Positions 36,966 through 45,630 are shown, counted from the stretch's first letter. The stretch: 64,000 nucleotides of DNA from JAUWMI01 sp964454265 (GCA_964454265.1 CAYVXD010000002.1:1-64000), one strand, 5' to 3'. Numbers and translations: made by a program. The notes: a model not told the origin generated them from the letters alone.

Positions 36966-37254
36966 ATATTCGCACCTTGTCTCGATGTAAGCTTCTTTTA
37001 ACGTAAGGATTTTTCACTGCGCTTTCCTGAATGACATCAACTTGCCTTCCTAAATGCTGCTCCAGTCGCATTTTCAGTTCAAAGTAGCGGTCGAAGAGCC
37101 TGTCGAAACCAACAAACTCTACGAGGACATCAATATCGCTTCTTTCATGTTGGAAATCATGTCTTGATGCTGAGCCAACGAGATCGAGGCGCTTCACCCG
37201 AAGATCCCTGCAAATTTTTTCGATGACCTGTTTGTGATCTTCTATTTTAAACAT
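36955..37254 (-). CDS. mntA: MntA-like minimal nucleotidyltransferase antitoxin
   Basis: 99 aa. LVGSASRHDFQHERSDIDVLVEF is the minimal nucleotidyltransferase GSx(10-11)DxD motif; one residue longer than the canonical spacing. Expected to neutralise HepT by AMP transfer to its active-site Tyr. First gene after repeat copy E and the best-preserved module of the accessory block. Confidence 0.88.
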   Translation of the reverse strand: MFKIEDHKQVIEKICRDLRVKRLDLVGSASRHDFQHERSDIDVLVEFVGFDRLFDRYFELKMRLEQHLGRQVDVIQESAVKNPYVKRSLHRDKVRIYGS

Positions 37255-37276
37255 CTTCTCTTGCTCTTCCTTCTAC

Positions 37277-37341
37277 ACCTAACTATTGATTATATGGTTT
37301 CCGTATAGGAACCTTTGTATGTTTTTCTGTCGGTATAATAC
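37277..37341 (-). repeat. 65-bp cassette-boundary repeat, copy E
   Basis: Minus strand: GTATTATACCGACAG..., AGGTTCCTATACGGAAACC, ATATAATCAATAG and final GTTAGGT (perfect GTTRRRY). CATATAATC also contains a TATAAT that could act as a -10 for mntA, 23-30 bp ahead of its start. Confidence 0.75.
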
Positions 37342-37470
37342 TCCTTGACTCAGCAAAATGTAAAACTAAATCTGTCTTTTATCGAAGCTTCCTTTGCGGT
37401 GCGATGCACGAAGCGAGCTATTCCAATTTTCTGATGCCCCTTTCCCCGCCTGATAATCCCAACAGACTTA

Positions 37471-37571
37471 GAGCCTATCCCAAAAATTCTGTCTTCCACA
37501 ATGTCATTCTGAGAATCTCGCCGTCTTGAGATGCTTCACTCCGTTCAGCATGACAATTTTGGGATAGCCTC
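37471..37571. mobile_element. MITE-like element, 101 bp
   Basis: Terminal inverted repeats GAGCCTATCCCAAAAATT (37471-37488) and AATTTTGGGATAGCCTC (37555-37571), flanked by TTA on both sides (37468-37470, 37572-37574) as a possible target duplication. The interior carries the TGTCATTCTGAG repeat also seen at 3514. No transposase inside. It sits between atpD and the accessory block; the rest of 37342-37696 shows no gene. Confidence 0.65.
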
Positions 37572-37696
37572 TTAGACCTGCTATTTGACCCAGCTAGTCT
37601 GCGCCAGTATCGAAAATAGGGTACAGTCCACGCGCTCGTTCCTCGCTTGGGACAGTCCCCAATTTTTATCTCCCTCATTTCAAATATGCCGAAGCA

Positions 37697-39097
37697 CTAG
37701 ACTTTGAATTGTTCAGCGTTTTCCAGAACTTCTTCAATTGTCCCGGTCATATAGAATGCGCGTTCCGGGATGTGATCGAGCTCCCCAGCAATAATCTTTT
37801 TGAACCCTTTCATGCTGTCTTCGAGTTTGACATATTTGCCTTCGCGTCCTGTGAATGCCTCAGCCACGTGAAACGGCTGGGAGAGGAAGCGCTGGATTTT
37901 TCGCGCGCGGACAACGGTAAGCTTGTCTTCATCCGACAGTTCTTCCATGCCCAGAATTGCAATAATGTCCTGCAGGTCTTTGTATCGTTGCAAAACCTCC
38001 TGAACCTGCTTTGCAGTGCTATAGTGATCCTGGCCGAGGATGCGGACGTCCATGATTCGGGAAGTGGAGTCGAGGGGATCAACAGCCGGATAAATTCCGA
38101 GTTCAGCAATTTGGCGCGAGAGCACAGTAGTAGCGTCGAGGTGCGAGAAGGTAGTTGCGGGCGCAGGGTCTGTGAGATCATCTGCAGGAACGTATATTGC
38201 CTGGACAGAGGTAATGGAGCCTTTGCGTGTAGACGTGATACGTTCCTCCAGGTCGCCCAATTCAGTTGCCAGGGTGGGCTGATAGCCGACAGCGGAAGGC
38301 ATGCGGCCGAGAAGGGCAGAGACCTCAGAGCCGGCCTGCACAAAGCGGAAGATGTTGTCAATGAACAGCAAGACGTCCTGGCCAAGTTCGTCGCGGAAGT
38401 ATTCCGCCATAGTCAAGGCAGCCAGCCCAACGCGGAGTCGCGCACCCGGCGGCTCGTTCATCTGGCCGAAGACCAGGCAAGTCCGGTTCACCACACCTGA
38501 CTCATTCATCTCAAGCCACAGGTCATTTCCCTCACGGGTCCGCTCTCCAACGCCTGCAAAAACCGAATACCCCCCATGCTCTTTTGCAATATTATGAATG
38601 AGTTCCATGATGATCACGGTTTTCCCCACGCCTGCGCCACCGAACAGGCCGATTTTGCCTCCTTTGGGATACGGGGCGAGGAGATCAATGACTTTGATGC
38701 CAGTTTCGAAAATTTGCTTTGTAGGTACCTGGTCTACAAAAGGCGGCGCCGAGCGATGGATTGGAAGACGTTGCTCTGGGTTAGGGAGCTTTTCGCGCTC
38801 GTCAATGGTTTCGCCGAGCAGGTTGAAAATATGGCCGAGACACTGTTCGCCAACTGGAACGGTAATCGAGTCGCCTGTATCAGTAGCTTCCATGCCACGC
38901 ACCAGGCCGTCGGTGGACTGCAGAGCGATACAGCGGACAACGTTGTTGCCGAGGTGCTGGGCTACTTCGACAGTGACATTGATGTTGCGTTCATTGTCGC
39001 TAATCTTGATCGCGTTAAGGATACTTGGTAGATTGCCTGATGGGAATTCAATATCAACTGTCGGACCAATCACCTGTTTGAGCTTACCTTTGGTCAT
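37697..39097 (-). CDS. atpD: ATP synthase F1 beta subunit
   Basis: 466 aa catalytic subunit. Walker A GGAGVGKTV, the catalytic GERTREGNDL, DNIFRFVQAGSEVSALLGR and PSAVGYQPTL are intact. AGGA site ahead of ATG 39097. Last gene of the continuous atp run; atpC follows only after the accessory block. Confidence 0.98.
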   Translation of the reverse strand: MTKGKLKQVIGPTVDIEFPSGNLPSILNAIKISDNERNINVTVEVAQHLGNNVVRCIALQSTDGLVRGMEATDTGDSITVPVGEQCLGHIFNLLGETIDEREKLPNPEQRLPIHRSAPPFVDQVPTKQIFETGIKVIDLLAPYPKGGKIGLFGGAGVGKTVIIMELIHNIAKEHGGYSVFAGVGERTREGNDLWLEMNESGVVNRTCLVFGQMNEPPGARLRVGLAALTMAEYFRDELGQDVLLFIDNIFRFVQAGSEVSALLGRMPSAVGYQPTLATELGDLEERITSTRKGSITSVQAIYVPADDLTDPAPATTFSHLDATTVLSRQIAELGIYPAVDPLDSTSRIMDVRILGQDHYSTAKQVQEVLQRYKDLQDIIAILGMEELSDEDKLTVVRARKIQRFLSQPFHVAEAFTGREGKYVKLEDSMKGFKKIIAGELDHIPERAFYMTGTIEEVLENAEQFKV

Positions 39098-39175
39098 TTT
39101 AACATCCTTCGGAGATGTTTTGGTTAATCCTGGTGCATTCGTATGGCACGCCTGGGCCGTCAGCCAGGCCTGACA

Positions 39176-40057
39176 TTAGTGTTTCATTAGTGCCTCGGTC
39201 CCGTGAATGATGTCGAGCAGTTCCTTCGTGATCGATGCCTGACGCGCCTTGTTGAGCTTTAGCGTCAGCGTATCCACCAGATCCTCGCAGTTTTTCGTAG
39301 CATTGTTCATGGCTATCATCCGCGCACTATGCTCGGCGGTTAGACTTTCCGCAAGGGCGATTGTCACACGTGCCTTCACGTATTGCGGCACGAGCTGTTC
39401 GACTACGCGATCCATCGTTGGCTCGACGATGTAATCAATTTCGGCCCTATCGGAGTGCCCGGATTCGGGCAACCCGGCAGCTGATTCAATGGGGAGAAGC
39501 TGCTCCACTATGGGCTTACCTGTTAAGCGTGTCACAAAGGTTGTATAGAGTAAGTAAACAGCATCAGCCGCTCCGCTGACAAATTGTGTAAGCAAGAATT
39601 GGGCGATAGGTGTGGCCTGGCCAAGATCAAGTCGTTGGCTGAGATCCGTCCATTGCCTGATAATAGTCTGCTCATGTCGGGAAAAGTAGCGAGCCCCCTT
39701 CTTGCCAATACAGACCATAGCCGTGCTTGCTGCCGTAAGTTCTTCGAGAAATGCATTTGCCCGAGTAATGATTGTGCTGTTAAAAGCACCACATAATCCG
39801 CGGTCGCCGGTAATGACGAGGAGAATGACACGCCGTGCCTCCCGCGGAGCAAAAAATACATAATTCTGCATCTGGGGCGCAGCGGTCAGCCGGACAAGAA
39901 GATCCTGGAAGTGCTTGGCGTAAGGGCGCGCAGCGAACAAAATAGCCTCGATGCGTCTGAGCTTTGATGCGGAGATCATGCCCATTGCACGTGTCATTTG
40001 CTTTGTATTCTGCACCGAGCGAATTCGACGTCGTAGCTGTCTGAATGATTCTGGCAT
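39176..40057 (-). CDS. atpG: ATP synthase F1 gamma subunit
   Basis: 293 aa rotor shaft. N-terminal helix RRRIRSVQNTKQMTRAMGMISASKLRR and C-terminal helix ARMIAMNNATKNCEDLVDTLTLKLNKARQASITKELLDI are the conserved coiled-coil parts; GDRGLCGAFNS is the central signature. Between atpA and atpD in standard order. Confidence 0.97.
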   Translation of the reverse strand: MPESFRQLRRRIRSVQNTKQMTRAMGMISASKLRRIEAILFAARPYAKHFQDLLVRLTAAPQMQNYVFFAPREARRVILLVITGDRGLCGAFNSTIITRANAFLEELTAASTAMVCIGKKGARYFSRHEQTIIRQWTDLSQRLDLGQATPIAQFLLTQFVSGAADAVYLLYTTFVTRLTGKPIVEQLLPIESAAGLPESGHSDRAEIDYIVEPTMDRVVEQLVPQYVKARVTIALAESLTAEHSARMIAMNNATKNCEDLVDTLTLKLNKARQASITKELLDIIHGTEALMKH

Positions 40058-40114
40058 TGTTTAAGGCACCTAACAGAAAGAGATGCCAAGCCGCACCGAG
40101 AATTAAATTCGGTT

Positions 40115-40143
40115 TGTAGGGGCGGGGTCACCCCGCCCCTACA
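40115..40143. repeat. Perfect 29-bp palindrome overlapping the end of atpA
   Basis: TGTAGGGGCGGGGT (40115-40128), one central base, then ACCCCGCCCCTACA (40130-40143). It supplies the last four codons (V-G-A-G) and the stop codon of atpA. On RNA it would form a 14-bp hairpin between atpA and atpG. Confidence 0.85.
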
Positions 40144-41687
40144 GCTTCTTTCCCCGACTCCCTGGATTGCTCCTTCTGGTGTCCTGTAAACTGGCTCTTA
40201 AACTCCTTTATGGCCTTGATCATTTTCTCCTGTAACTTGTCGGACAACTCTTTGGCTGTATCAATTTCGTGAGCGATATCGGGATAATGCTTTTCGTGAT
40301 ATGCTTTAAATTCGCGCTCAAAGCGCAGTACGTCCACAACCGGCAGATCGTCGAGAAACCCCTGCGTCGCCACGAAAATAATAATTACTTGGTCGGACAA
40401 CAGCATAGGGGTATATTGCTCCTGTTTCAATATCTCCACCAGTCGCTCTCCGCGAGTGAGCTGATCGCGGGTAGCTTTGTCCAGATCAGAGCCAAACTGT
40501 GCAAACGCTGCGAGCTCACGGTATTGCGCAAGGTCAAGCCTGAGCTTTCCTCCAACGTGTTTCATCGCTTTGGTCTGTGCATGTCCACCCACGCGCGAGA
40601 CCGAAATGCCCACATTAATCGCCGGCCGCACACCGGCATAGAAAAGATCCGGCTCCAGGTAGATCTGGCCGTCTGTGATCGAGATCACGTTGGTCGGTAT
40701 GTATGATGAGATGTCGCCTGCCTGGGTTTCGATAATAGGGATTGCAGTGAGGGAACCGCCTTTGAGATCGTCACGCAGCTTGGCTGCCCGCTCGAGAAGC
40801 CGACTGTGGAGGTAGAACACGTCGCCGGGATATGCTTCGCGCCCCGGCGGACGACGCAGAAGCAAGGAGAGCTGGCGATAGGCGGCCGCATGCTTGGAGA
40901 GATCGTCGTAGATAACCAGCGCGTGTTTACCATTGTACAGATATTCTTCGCCCATGGCACACCCTGCGTAGGGCGCAATATAAAGCAGAGAGGCTGGTTC
41001 ATCAGCGGTAGCAGCGACAACGGTAGTATGGTCCATCGCGCCATGCTTTTTAAGTATGTCTACCACCTCTGCGACGCTGGAGGCTTTTTGTCCGATAGCG
41101 ACATAGATGCAATGGACATCTGTGTTTCTCTGATTTATAATCGTATCTACTACAATAGCCCCCTTACCTGTCTGGCGGTCGCCGATGATGAGTTCGCGCT
41201 GCCCGCGGCCAATAGGGATCATCGAATCAATTGCCTTGAGGCCAGTCATCAGAGGTTCCTTCACGGGTTGGCGTGATACCACGTTTGGCGCCTTGAACTC
41301 GATAGGGCGAAATTTCTCTGTAGCGATTGGCCCTTTTCCATCAATTGGCTGACCCAGGGAATTCACCACACGGCCAAGCAGCGCATCACCCACGGGAACC
41401 GAAGAAATTCGGCCTGTCCGCTTGACAATATCGCCTTCTTTAATACCAGTATCAGAGCCGAATAGAGCTGCACCGACGCTGGTCTCGTCGAGGTTCAAAA
41501 CAACGCCCATAATGCCACCGGGGAACTCCAGAAGCTCCCCGGCCATTGCTTTCTGAAGGCCGTAGATCGTGGCGATTGAGTCGCCGATCTTGAGGATTGT
41601 GCCAATATCTTCAATCTCAAGGGTGCTCTGATACTTTTCCAGCTCTTGCTCCAGGATTCTGGTTATCTCTTCAGGTCGCAGTGCCAT
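40128..41687 (-). CDS. atpA: ATP synthase F1 alpha subunit
   Basis: 519 aa non-catalytic nucleotide-binding subunit. VGRVVNSLGQPIDGKGP-like segment, RGQRELIIGDRQTGKG, GYAGCAMGEE-like segment and VSRVGGHAQTKAMK are all recognisable. The Walker A Thr/Ser is replaced by Gly (GDRQTGKG, residue 176, codon GGG), which should weaken Mg-nucleotide binding at the non-catalytic site. The last residues come from an inserted palindrome. Confidence 0.97.
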   Translation of the reverse strand: MALRPEEITRILEQELEKYQSTLEIEDIGTILKIGDSIATIYGLQKAMAGELLEFPGGIMGVVLNLDETSVGAALFGSDTGIKEGDIVKRTGRISSVPVGDALLGRVVNSLGQPIDGKGPIATEKFRPIEFKAPNVVSRQPVKEPLMTGLKAIDSMIPIGRGQRELIIGDRQTGKGAIVVDTIINQRNTDVHCIYVAIGQKASSVAEVVDILKKHGAMDHTTVVAATADEPASLLYIAPYAGCAMGEEYLYNGKHALVIYDDLSKHAAAYRQLSLLLRRPPGREAYPGDVFYLHSRLLERAAKLRDDLKGGSLTAIPIIETQAGDISSYIPTNVISITDGQIYLEPDLFYAGVRPAINVGISVSRVGGHAQTKAMKHVGGKLRLDLAQYRELAAFAQFGSDLDKATRDQLTRGERLVEILKQEQYTPMLLSDQVIIIFVATQGFLDDLPVVDVLRFEREFKAYHEKHYPDIAHEIDTAKELSDKLQEKMIKAIKEFKSQFTGHQKEQSRESGKEAVGAG

Positions 41688-41754
41688 AGAACATGCCTCG
41701 TTTGTTCTGCTTCAGCCCGTTCCATTTCCTGCAGGAATGAAACGGCGCATTTCT

Positions 41755-42318
41755 TTACTCTTCAAACAGCGAGACCTCCTGCAGTCTCGTCTTCAGTCTC
41801 TTCAGCTCTTCCTGCACGCTCGCGTCAACCACCTCGTCCTGATGCTGGAAGATGATTCCACCGAGAATCTGCGGTTCTACACGGTAGCTCAGGCGTAGCG
41901 GGATGCCGGTAAATTTCTCAAGAGCTTTGTGGAGGGGTGGCTTCTGGTCTTCCGCAAGTGTGATGGCTGTGATTACAATACCCGAATAGATGCCCTTATG
42001 TTCTTGAAGGAGTTTGTGATACTCAAGCAGGACGGGTTCGACATAAGCGACACGTCCTCTTGCCGTCAGGAGCAGGAGCAGATTAAAGATAGGTTGGGCG
42101 TAGGCGTCACGAAAAAGTTTTGCCAGGACGGCCTGCTTGTCGGACAATGCGATTGTTGGGGCTTCAAGGAAAAAGCGCAGTCGGGCATTCTGTTGATACA
42201 GCTGAGCAAGTTCCTGAGCCTGGCGGGCAATAGACTCGATGGCCTGCTGCTTAAGCGCCACGTTAAAGAGCGCGTGCGCATAGGCTTGTGTAACGCTACG
42301 GTCAATTTCTTCCGGCAT
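41755..42318 (-). CDS. atpH: ATP synthase delta subunit (OSCP)
   Basis: 187 aa. N-terminal six-helix domain with YAHALFNVALKQ and the C-terminal IVITAITLAEDQKPPLHKALEKFTGIPLRLSYRVEPQILGG typical of the stalk protein. Start codon overlaps the atpF stop by one base, so translation is coupled. Confidence 0.95.
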   Translation of the reverse strand: MPEEIDRSVTQAYAHALFNVALKQQAIESIARQAQELAQLYQQNARLRFFLEAPTIALSDKQAVLAKLFRDAYAQPIFNLLLLLTARGRVAYVEPVLLEYHKLLQEHKGIYSGIVITAITLAEDQKPPLHKALEKFTGIPLRLSYRVEPQILGGIIFQHQDEVVDASVQEELKRLKTRLQEVSLFEE

Positions 42319-42839
42319 CAGTTTTTCTCTATGGTATCAATGAATGATGATATAAGCTGGCGATGTTTTGCCTCGTCCAGGCGCTCTTTAATAATCTTCT
42401 CCGTGGCCAGCAAAGTCATTTTGATAATGTCTTGTTTCAGCTGCAGCCGGGCTTTGGCGACTTCCAGCTCGATATTCTGTTGCGCCTTGTCGGTAATCTG
42501 GCGAGCATCCTGGCGCGCCTTATCTGCGATTTGCTGCGCCATGCGGCGACCGTCTGCAATGGCGTCCTGGATGATACGGCGCGCTTCGACATCAATGTTT
42601 TTTAGCTTTTCGTTGTAGTCGTGGTCTAGTTCAATAAATTTTTCTTCCAGCGCTTTGATGCGGTCGAACTCTGAGGAAATTTTCTCCTTGCGCTCATCAA
42701 GCAGTTGGAGCAAGCGACCCCAGGCAAACTTTTTCAGAACCCAGACAAATACCAGGAAGGCAATTATCTGCGTCACAATCTCAGCAATGGCTTCATGGAC
42801 CTTGGGGTCGCTCAAGGTTGTAAGCAGCGATTGCAGCAC
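42318..42839 (-). CDS. atpF: ATP synthase F0 b subunit
   Basis: 173 aa. One membrane helix near residues 18-37 (IAEIVTQIIAFLVFVWVLKKF), then a long charged coiled coil with RRIIQDAIADGRRMAQQIADKARQDARQI, the dimeric peripheral stalk. Normal length and position; only one b gene is present, so a homodimer is expected. Confidence 0.95.
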   Translation of the reverse strand: MLQSLLTTLSDPKVHEAIAEIVTQIIAFLVFVWVLKKFAWGRLLQLLDERKEKISSEFDRIKALEEKFIELDHDYNEKLKNIDVEARRIIQDAIADGRRMAQQIADKARQDARQITDKAQQNIELEVAKARLQLKQDIIKMTLLATEKIIKERLDEAKHRQLISSFIDTIEKN

Positions 42840-42934
42840 TCGTCACTCCTTTACGTAAGATAGGCGTAAGAGGCGCGCGCCAGCCTTGGTAGAACCCACG
42901 GATGGCACGTGCTATTGGTCCCTCAGAAGCTGCG

Positions 42935-43156
42935 TCAGCGCGCCAGGAAGATGGAAATCAGGGCGTAAATCGTGATTGCCTCAATGAATGCGCAGCCAAT
43001 GATCATGGAGGTCTGAATTTTACCTGCGGCCTCCGGCTGCCGGCCAATTGCCTCCATAGCAGAACTCACTGCGCGGCCCAGGCCGAATGCTGATCCGAGC
43101 GCAGCAATTCCCAATCCGATTGGATACGCAAGCGACAGCGCAACATGTGGATCCAT
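42935..43156 (-). CDS. atpE: ATP synthase F0 c subunit
   Basis: 73 aa from ATG 43156 (GGAG site). Two membrane helices joined by the RQPE loop. The ion-carrying Glu is in CAFIEAITIYAL. Residues equivalent to the sodium ligands of Ilyobacter (Gln32, Ser66) are Leu and Ala here, so a proton-driven ring is more likely than a sodium one. Confidence 0.96.
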   Translation of the reverse strand: MDPHVALSLAYPIGLGIAALGSAFGLGRAVSSAMEAIGRQPEAAGKIQTSMIIGCAFIEAITIYALISIFLAR

Positions 43157-43218
43157 CAAACGTCTCCTCTCTTAAAGTCTAGAATAATCACATCCACGTC
43201 TTGTCCCGTCTTGCCTGC

Positions 43219-44130
43219 TCAGGGCTGTTCCTCGTGCGGTAAGACCAGGAGTATATAGATCGTTGACAGAATCGCAAAAACCGCTGCCTGAACCGTTCCT
43301 AAAATGACCGCCAGGAAGAACGGAATAAGCTGAATGGGAAACCCGATTGGAATAGCCTCGAATCCTGTAAGTCCGAACAGTGCAATCCCGAAGACAACAA
43401 ACGCGCCAATCAGTATATCTTCGCCCAAGACATTGCCAAAGAGACGCAATGAAAGGGAAACGGGCTTTGCCAGCTCCTGAACAATGTGCATGGGGAACAT
43501 CAGCGGCACCATGCACCAGGCGATCACGTCACGCGGCTCGCCTGCCAGGTGGTCGAGGTAGCCCAGCACACCCCGCTTCGTGATGGCGACATACTGCACG
43601 TAAAGGAAGGTACAGAGCGCGAGCGCAATGGTTGTGCGATACGATGATGTAGGCGCCTTCATGAACGGAACAATGCCGCACAGGTTATTAATCAGAATAA
43701 AAAAGAAGAGTGAACCAATGTAGGGAAGAAACCTACGTCCATTTTCCTTGCCCAGGATACCGCAGAGAAAATCGTGGAATTTCTCGACCAGGAGTTCCAG
43801 AAAGTTCTGGAAGCGAGATGGTATCATGAGCCGGCGGCGTGTTCCGCGAATCACGATTACGCTAATGAGCACGACGATGAGCCAGGAGAAGACGGGATTT
43901 TCCCAGTGATGAAGGAATTTCACCACCGGCGTATCTTTTAGTGGACTTCGCGCAAGCACGGTGATGAAATTTGCGACTTCCGGTGGACCTGTCTCCTCGG
44001 CTTCGGAGTGTGCCGTCGCTTCCGCATGTTCCGTTGTGACGGACACCTCAGCCTCCTGGTGCAAAGGAGAAAGTTGCTCTGTATTCCCTGTACCTGACAG
44101 TTGAAGCTGGTCTGAGTTAGAATCTGGCAT
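43219..44130 (-). CDS. atpB: ATP synthase F0 a subunit
   Basis: 303 aa, five to six membrane helices. The essential Arg lies in LSLRLFGNVLGED, with the C-terminal helix AIPIGFPIQLIPFFLAVILGTVQAAVFAILSTIYI. An acidic N-terminal extension of about 75 residues precedes the first helix, longer than in E. coli. Confidence 0.95.
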   Translation of the reverse strand: MPDSNSDQLQLSGTGNTEQLSPLHQEAEVSVTTEHAEATAHSEAEETGPPEVANFITVLARSPLKDTPVVKFLHHWENPVFSWLIVVLISVIVIRGTRRRLMIPSRFQNFLELLVEKFHDFLCGILGKENGRRFLPYIGSLFFFILINNLCGIVPFMKAPTSSYRTTIALALCTFLYVQYVAITKRGVLGYLDHLAGEPRDVIAWCMVPLMFPMHIVQELAKPVSLSLRLFGNVLGEDILIGAFVVFGIALFGLTGFEAIPIGFPIQLIPFFLAVILGTVQAAVFAILSTIYILLVLPHEEQP

Positions 44131-44132
44131 GA

Positions 44133-44537
44133 TTACTTAGAATCAGGACTCGTTCTGGTGCTCTGATTTTGTTGTGCCTGACTTGCCTCAATATACATTT
44201 TGCCGGCGGCCTTCAATATAAGAACGATAAATATCGTATTGAAACCGAACAGAAAGCCGGTTGTAGAAAATCCGCCGTTGCGGAAGAAGAGAAATGCAAT
44301 AAAATAGAGCAGCGGGAATTTCACCACCGCCCAAATCAGGCTCCTGATCTTATTTCTCTCTGCAAACATTGCAACCACTAATTTTTCGATGAGCCAGAAA
44401 TTTACAATGCTCAAACACGAGGTCACAGCATACTGCACTGCCCAGAGCATGCTGACGTAAACTGCGCCGTACAATCCTATGATGGCGGTTAGTATTAACG
44501 CAGTTATGCGCGTTCGTTTGAGAAATTCGCGTTTCAT
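44133..44537 (-). CDS. atpI: ATP synthase subunit I (AtpI-like)
   Basis: 134 aa, four predicted membrane helices (ITALILTAIIGLYGAVYVSML, SCLSIVNFWLIEKLVVAMF, FPLLYFIAFLFFR, FNTIFIVLILKAA) and a polar tail. Position directly ahead of atpB and the FNTIFIVLILKA end fit AtpI-type c-ring assembly factors. Sequence is weakly conserved in the family. Confidence 0.8.
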   Translation of the reverse strand: MKREFLKRTRITALILTAIIGLYGAVYVSMLWAVQYAVTSCLSIVNFWLIEKLVVAMFAERNKIRSLIWAVVKFPLLYFIAFLFFRNGGFSTTGFLFGFNTIFIVLILKAAGKMYIEASQAQQNQSTRTSPDSK

Positions 44538-44549
44538 GCTAAGAATCGC

Positions 44550-44786
44550 CTATTTGTCCGCTGAGGATTTTTTGATTAATGTATACGTTTGATGCACGCC
44601 GGCAAACAAGCCCAAAAAGAGCATGATAAACTGGAACCAGGGGCTGGTGTGCAAGAGATCATCAATCAGGCGGCCAAGCACGTATCCGATTAGCGGGGAC
44701 GCTAGCATAATCATGGGAATCATTGCCAGCGTGCCGATCTGACGAATCTGGCGATAGCGCTCCCGCCGATCGTCTTCCTGGGTCAT
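44550..44786 (-). CDS. atpZ: AtpZ-like small membrane protein
   Basis: 78 aa with two helices: LAMIPMIMLASPLIGYVLGRLID and WFQFIMLFLGLFAGVHQTYTLI, the AtpZ/AtpI (putative F0 gene 1) family, proposed to aid Mg uptake or ring assembly. First gene of the atp operon, 12 bp before atpI. Confidence 0.82.
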   Translation of the reverse strand: MTQEDDRRERYRQIRQIGTLAMIPMIMLASPLIGYVLGRLIDDLLHTSPWFQFIMLFLGLFAGVHQTYTLIKKSSADK

Positions 44787-45224
44787 TTCGTGCGCCTTTC
44801 AATGCCATGCCACTGGAATGCTCACCCGACGATGAAGCTGTCTTACAACACTTCGTTATAGGACTTCGTAAGAACCCGGGTTTTTGAAACGATTGCCGGC
44901 TCGATTCTGTCCCGGCCCGGCATTCGATCGACACATTCAGGTGGGAATTTTGCGCTCATTCTTCCCACAAAACGAAGCGAATCCTATATACCAGAATGCG
45001 GGCGCTTATCAATGAAAAAAATGCGAGGGTTTTCTTATGTCTCCCAATGTCTACAATTTGAAACATCCTGCGAAACACCATGGCATTGCGATGATTTCCT
45101 GTTTGTGCGAAAGGCGTGGAATTTTCTTAGCAAAGATTGTGAGGCAGGAAGATATAAGCCGTTAGTGGATGTAATGGCAATTGAAGGGGTGAAATCTGCC
45201 CTAACGGGACAGGCAGGGAAGTGA
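44787..45224. other. Gene-free region upstream of the atp operon
   Basis: 438 bp expected to hold the atp promoter reading toward lower coordinates. Candidate TATAAC (minus strand, near 44859) has no good -35, so I do not assign one. Two overlapping small open frames on opposite strands at 45.0-45.25 kb have no recognisable family. Confidence 0.4.
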
Positions 45225-45464
45225 TCATGCCTCCTGGGTGAGCGATGCATTCTTTTTGATCTTCTCTTCGCCTTTTACGTAAATTGCCATATCATAGAGT
45301 TCAGTATATCCGCAGAGGGTACAGGTGACAAAAAAGTACTTGCCGGTATTTGAAAAGAGTTTTGGGAAGCTAGGGGTAGGGAGCGCGACTTTCTGGATAA
45401 CGCCAGCCTTGCCCCGGCATTTCTGGCATTGGTATGTCTCGAGAATCCGTTCTTCAAAACCCAT
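45225..45464 (-). CDS. Small zinc-ribbon protein (nucleic-acid-binding type)
   Basis: 79 aa from ATG 45464 (GGAGAAGG site). Two CxxC knuckles, CQKCRG and CTLCGYTELYD, form a zinc ribbon as in predicted nucleic-acid-binding Zn-ribbon proteins (COG3478-like). Function unknown. Confidence 0.75.
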   Translation of the reverse strand: MGFEERILETYQCQKCRGKAGVIQKVALPTPSFPKLFSNTGKYFFVTCTLCGYTELYDMAIYVKGEEKIKKNASLTQEA

Positions 45465-45630
45465 TGTCCTTCTCCTTACCAAATCAAAAACAGTATTAAT
45501 CTATATGCTGAGTTGGCATCATTTGCAAGTATTTTTACGGAGAGATGGCAAAGAGGTCCCCTTCATCCGTCAACCTTCGGTTCAGATTAGAGGATGACGT
45601 TCGTTTAAAGGGATATATCCAGTCCGGCAA

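Noticed and set aside
35059..37341. Calling the 65-bp repeats canonical attC sites
   Set aside because: Only the R' end (GTTRRRY) matches; no R'' RYYYAAC box or proper L boxes are found at the other end, so they are listed as repeats.
37475..37678. 67-aa frame containing HAERSEASQ
   Set aside because: The peptide is the translation of the TGTCATTCTGAG/GCATGACA repeat inside the MITE-like element; the same peptide turns up wherever this repeat occurs.
42935..43156. Sodium-dependent ATP synthase
   Set aside because: The Gln and Ser ligands of sodium-type c subunits are replaced by Leu and Ala.
45012..45250. Two overlapping about 70-aa frames on opposite strands upstream of the atp operon
   Set aside because: No family resemblance, no convincing ribosome site, and neither strand is favoured.
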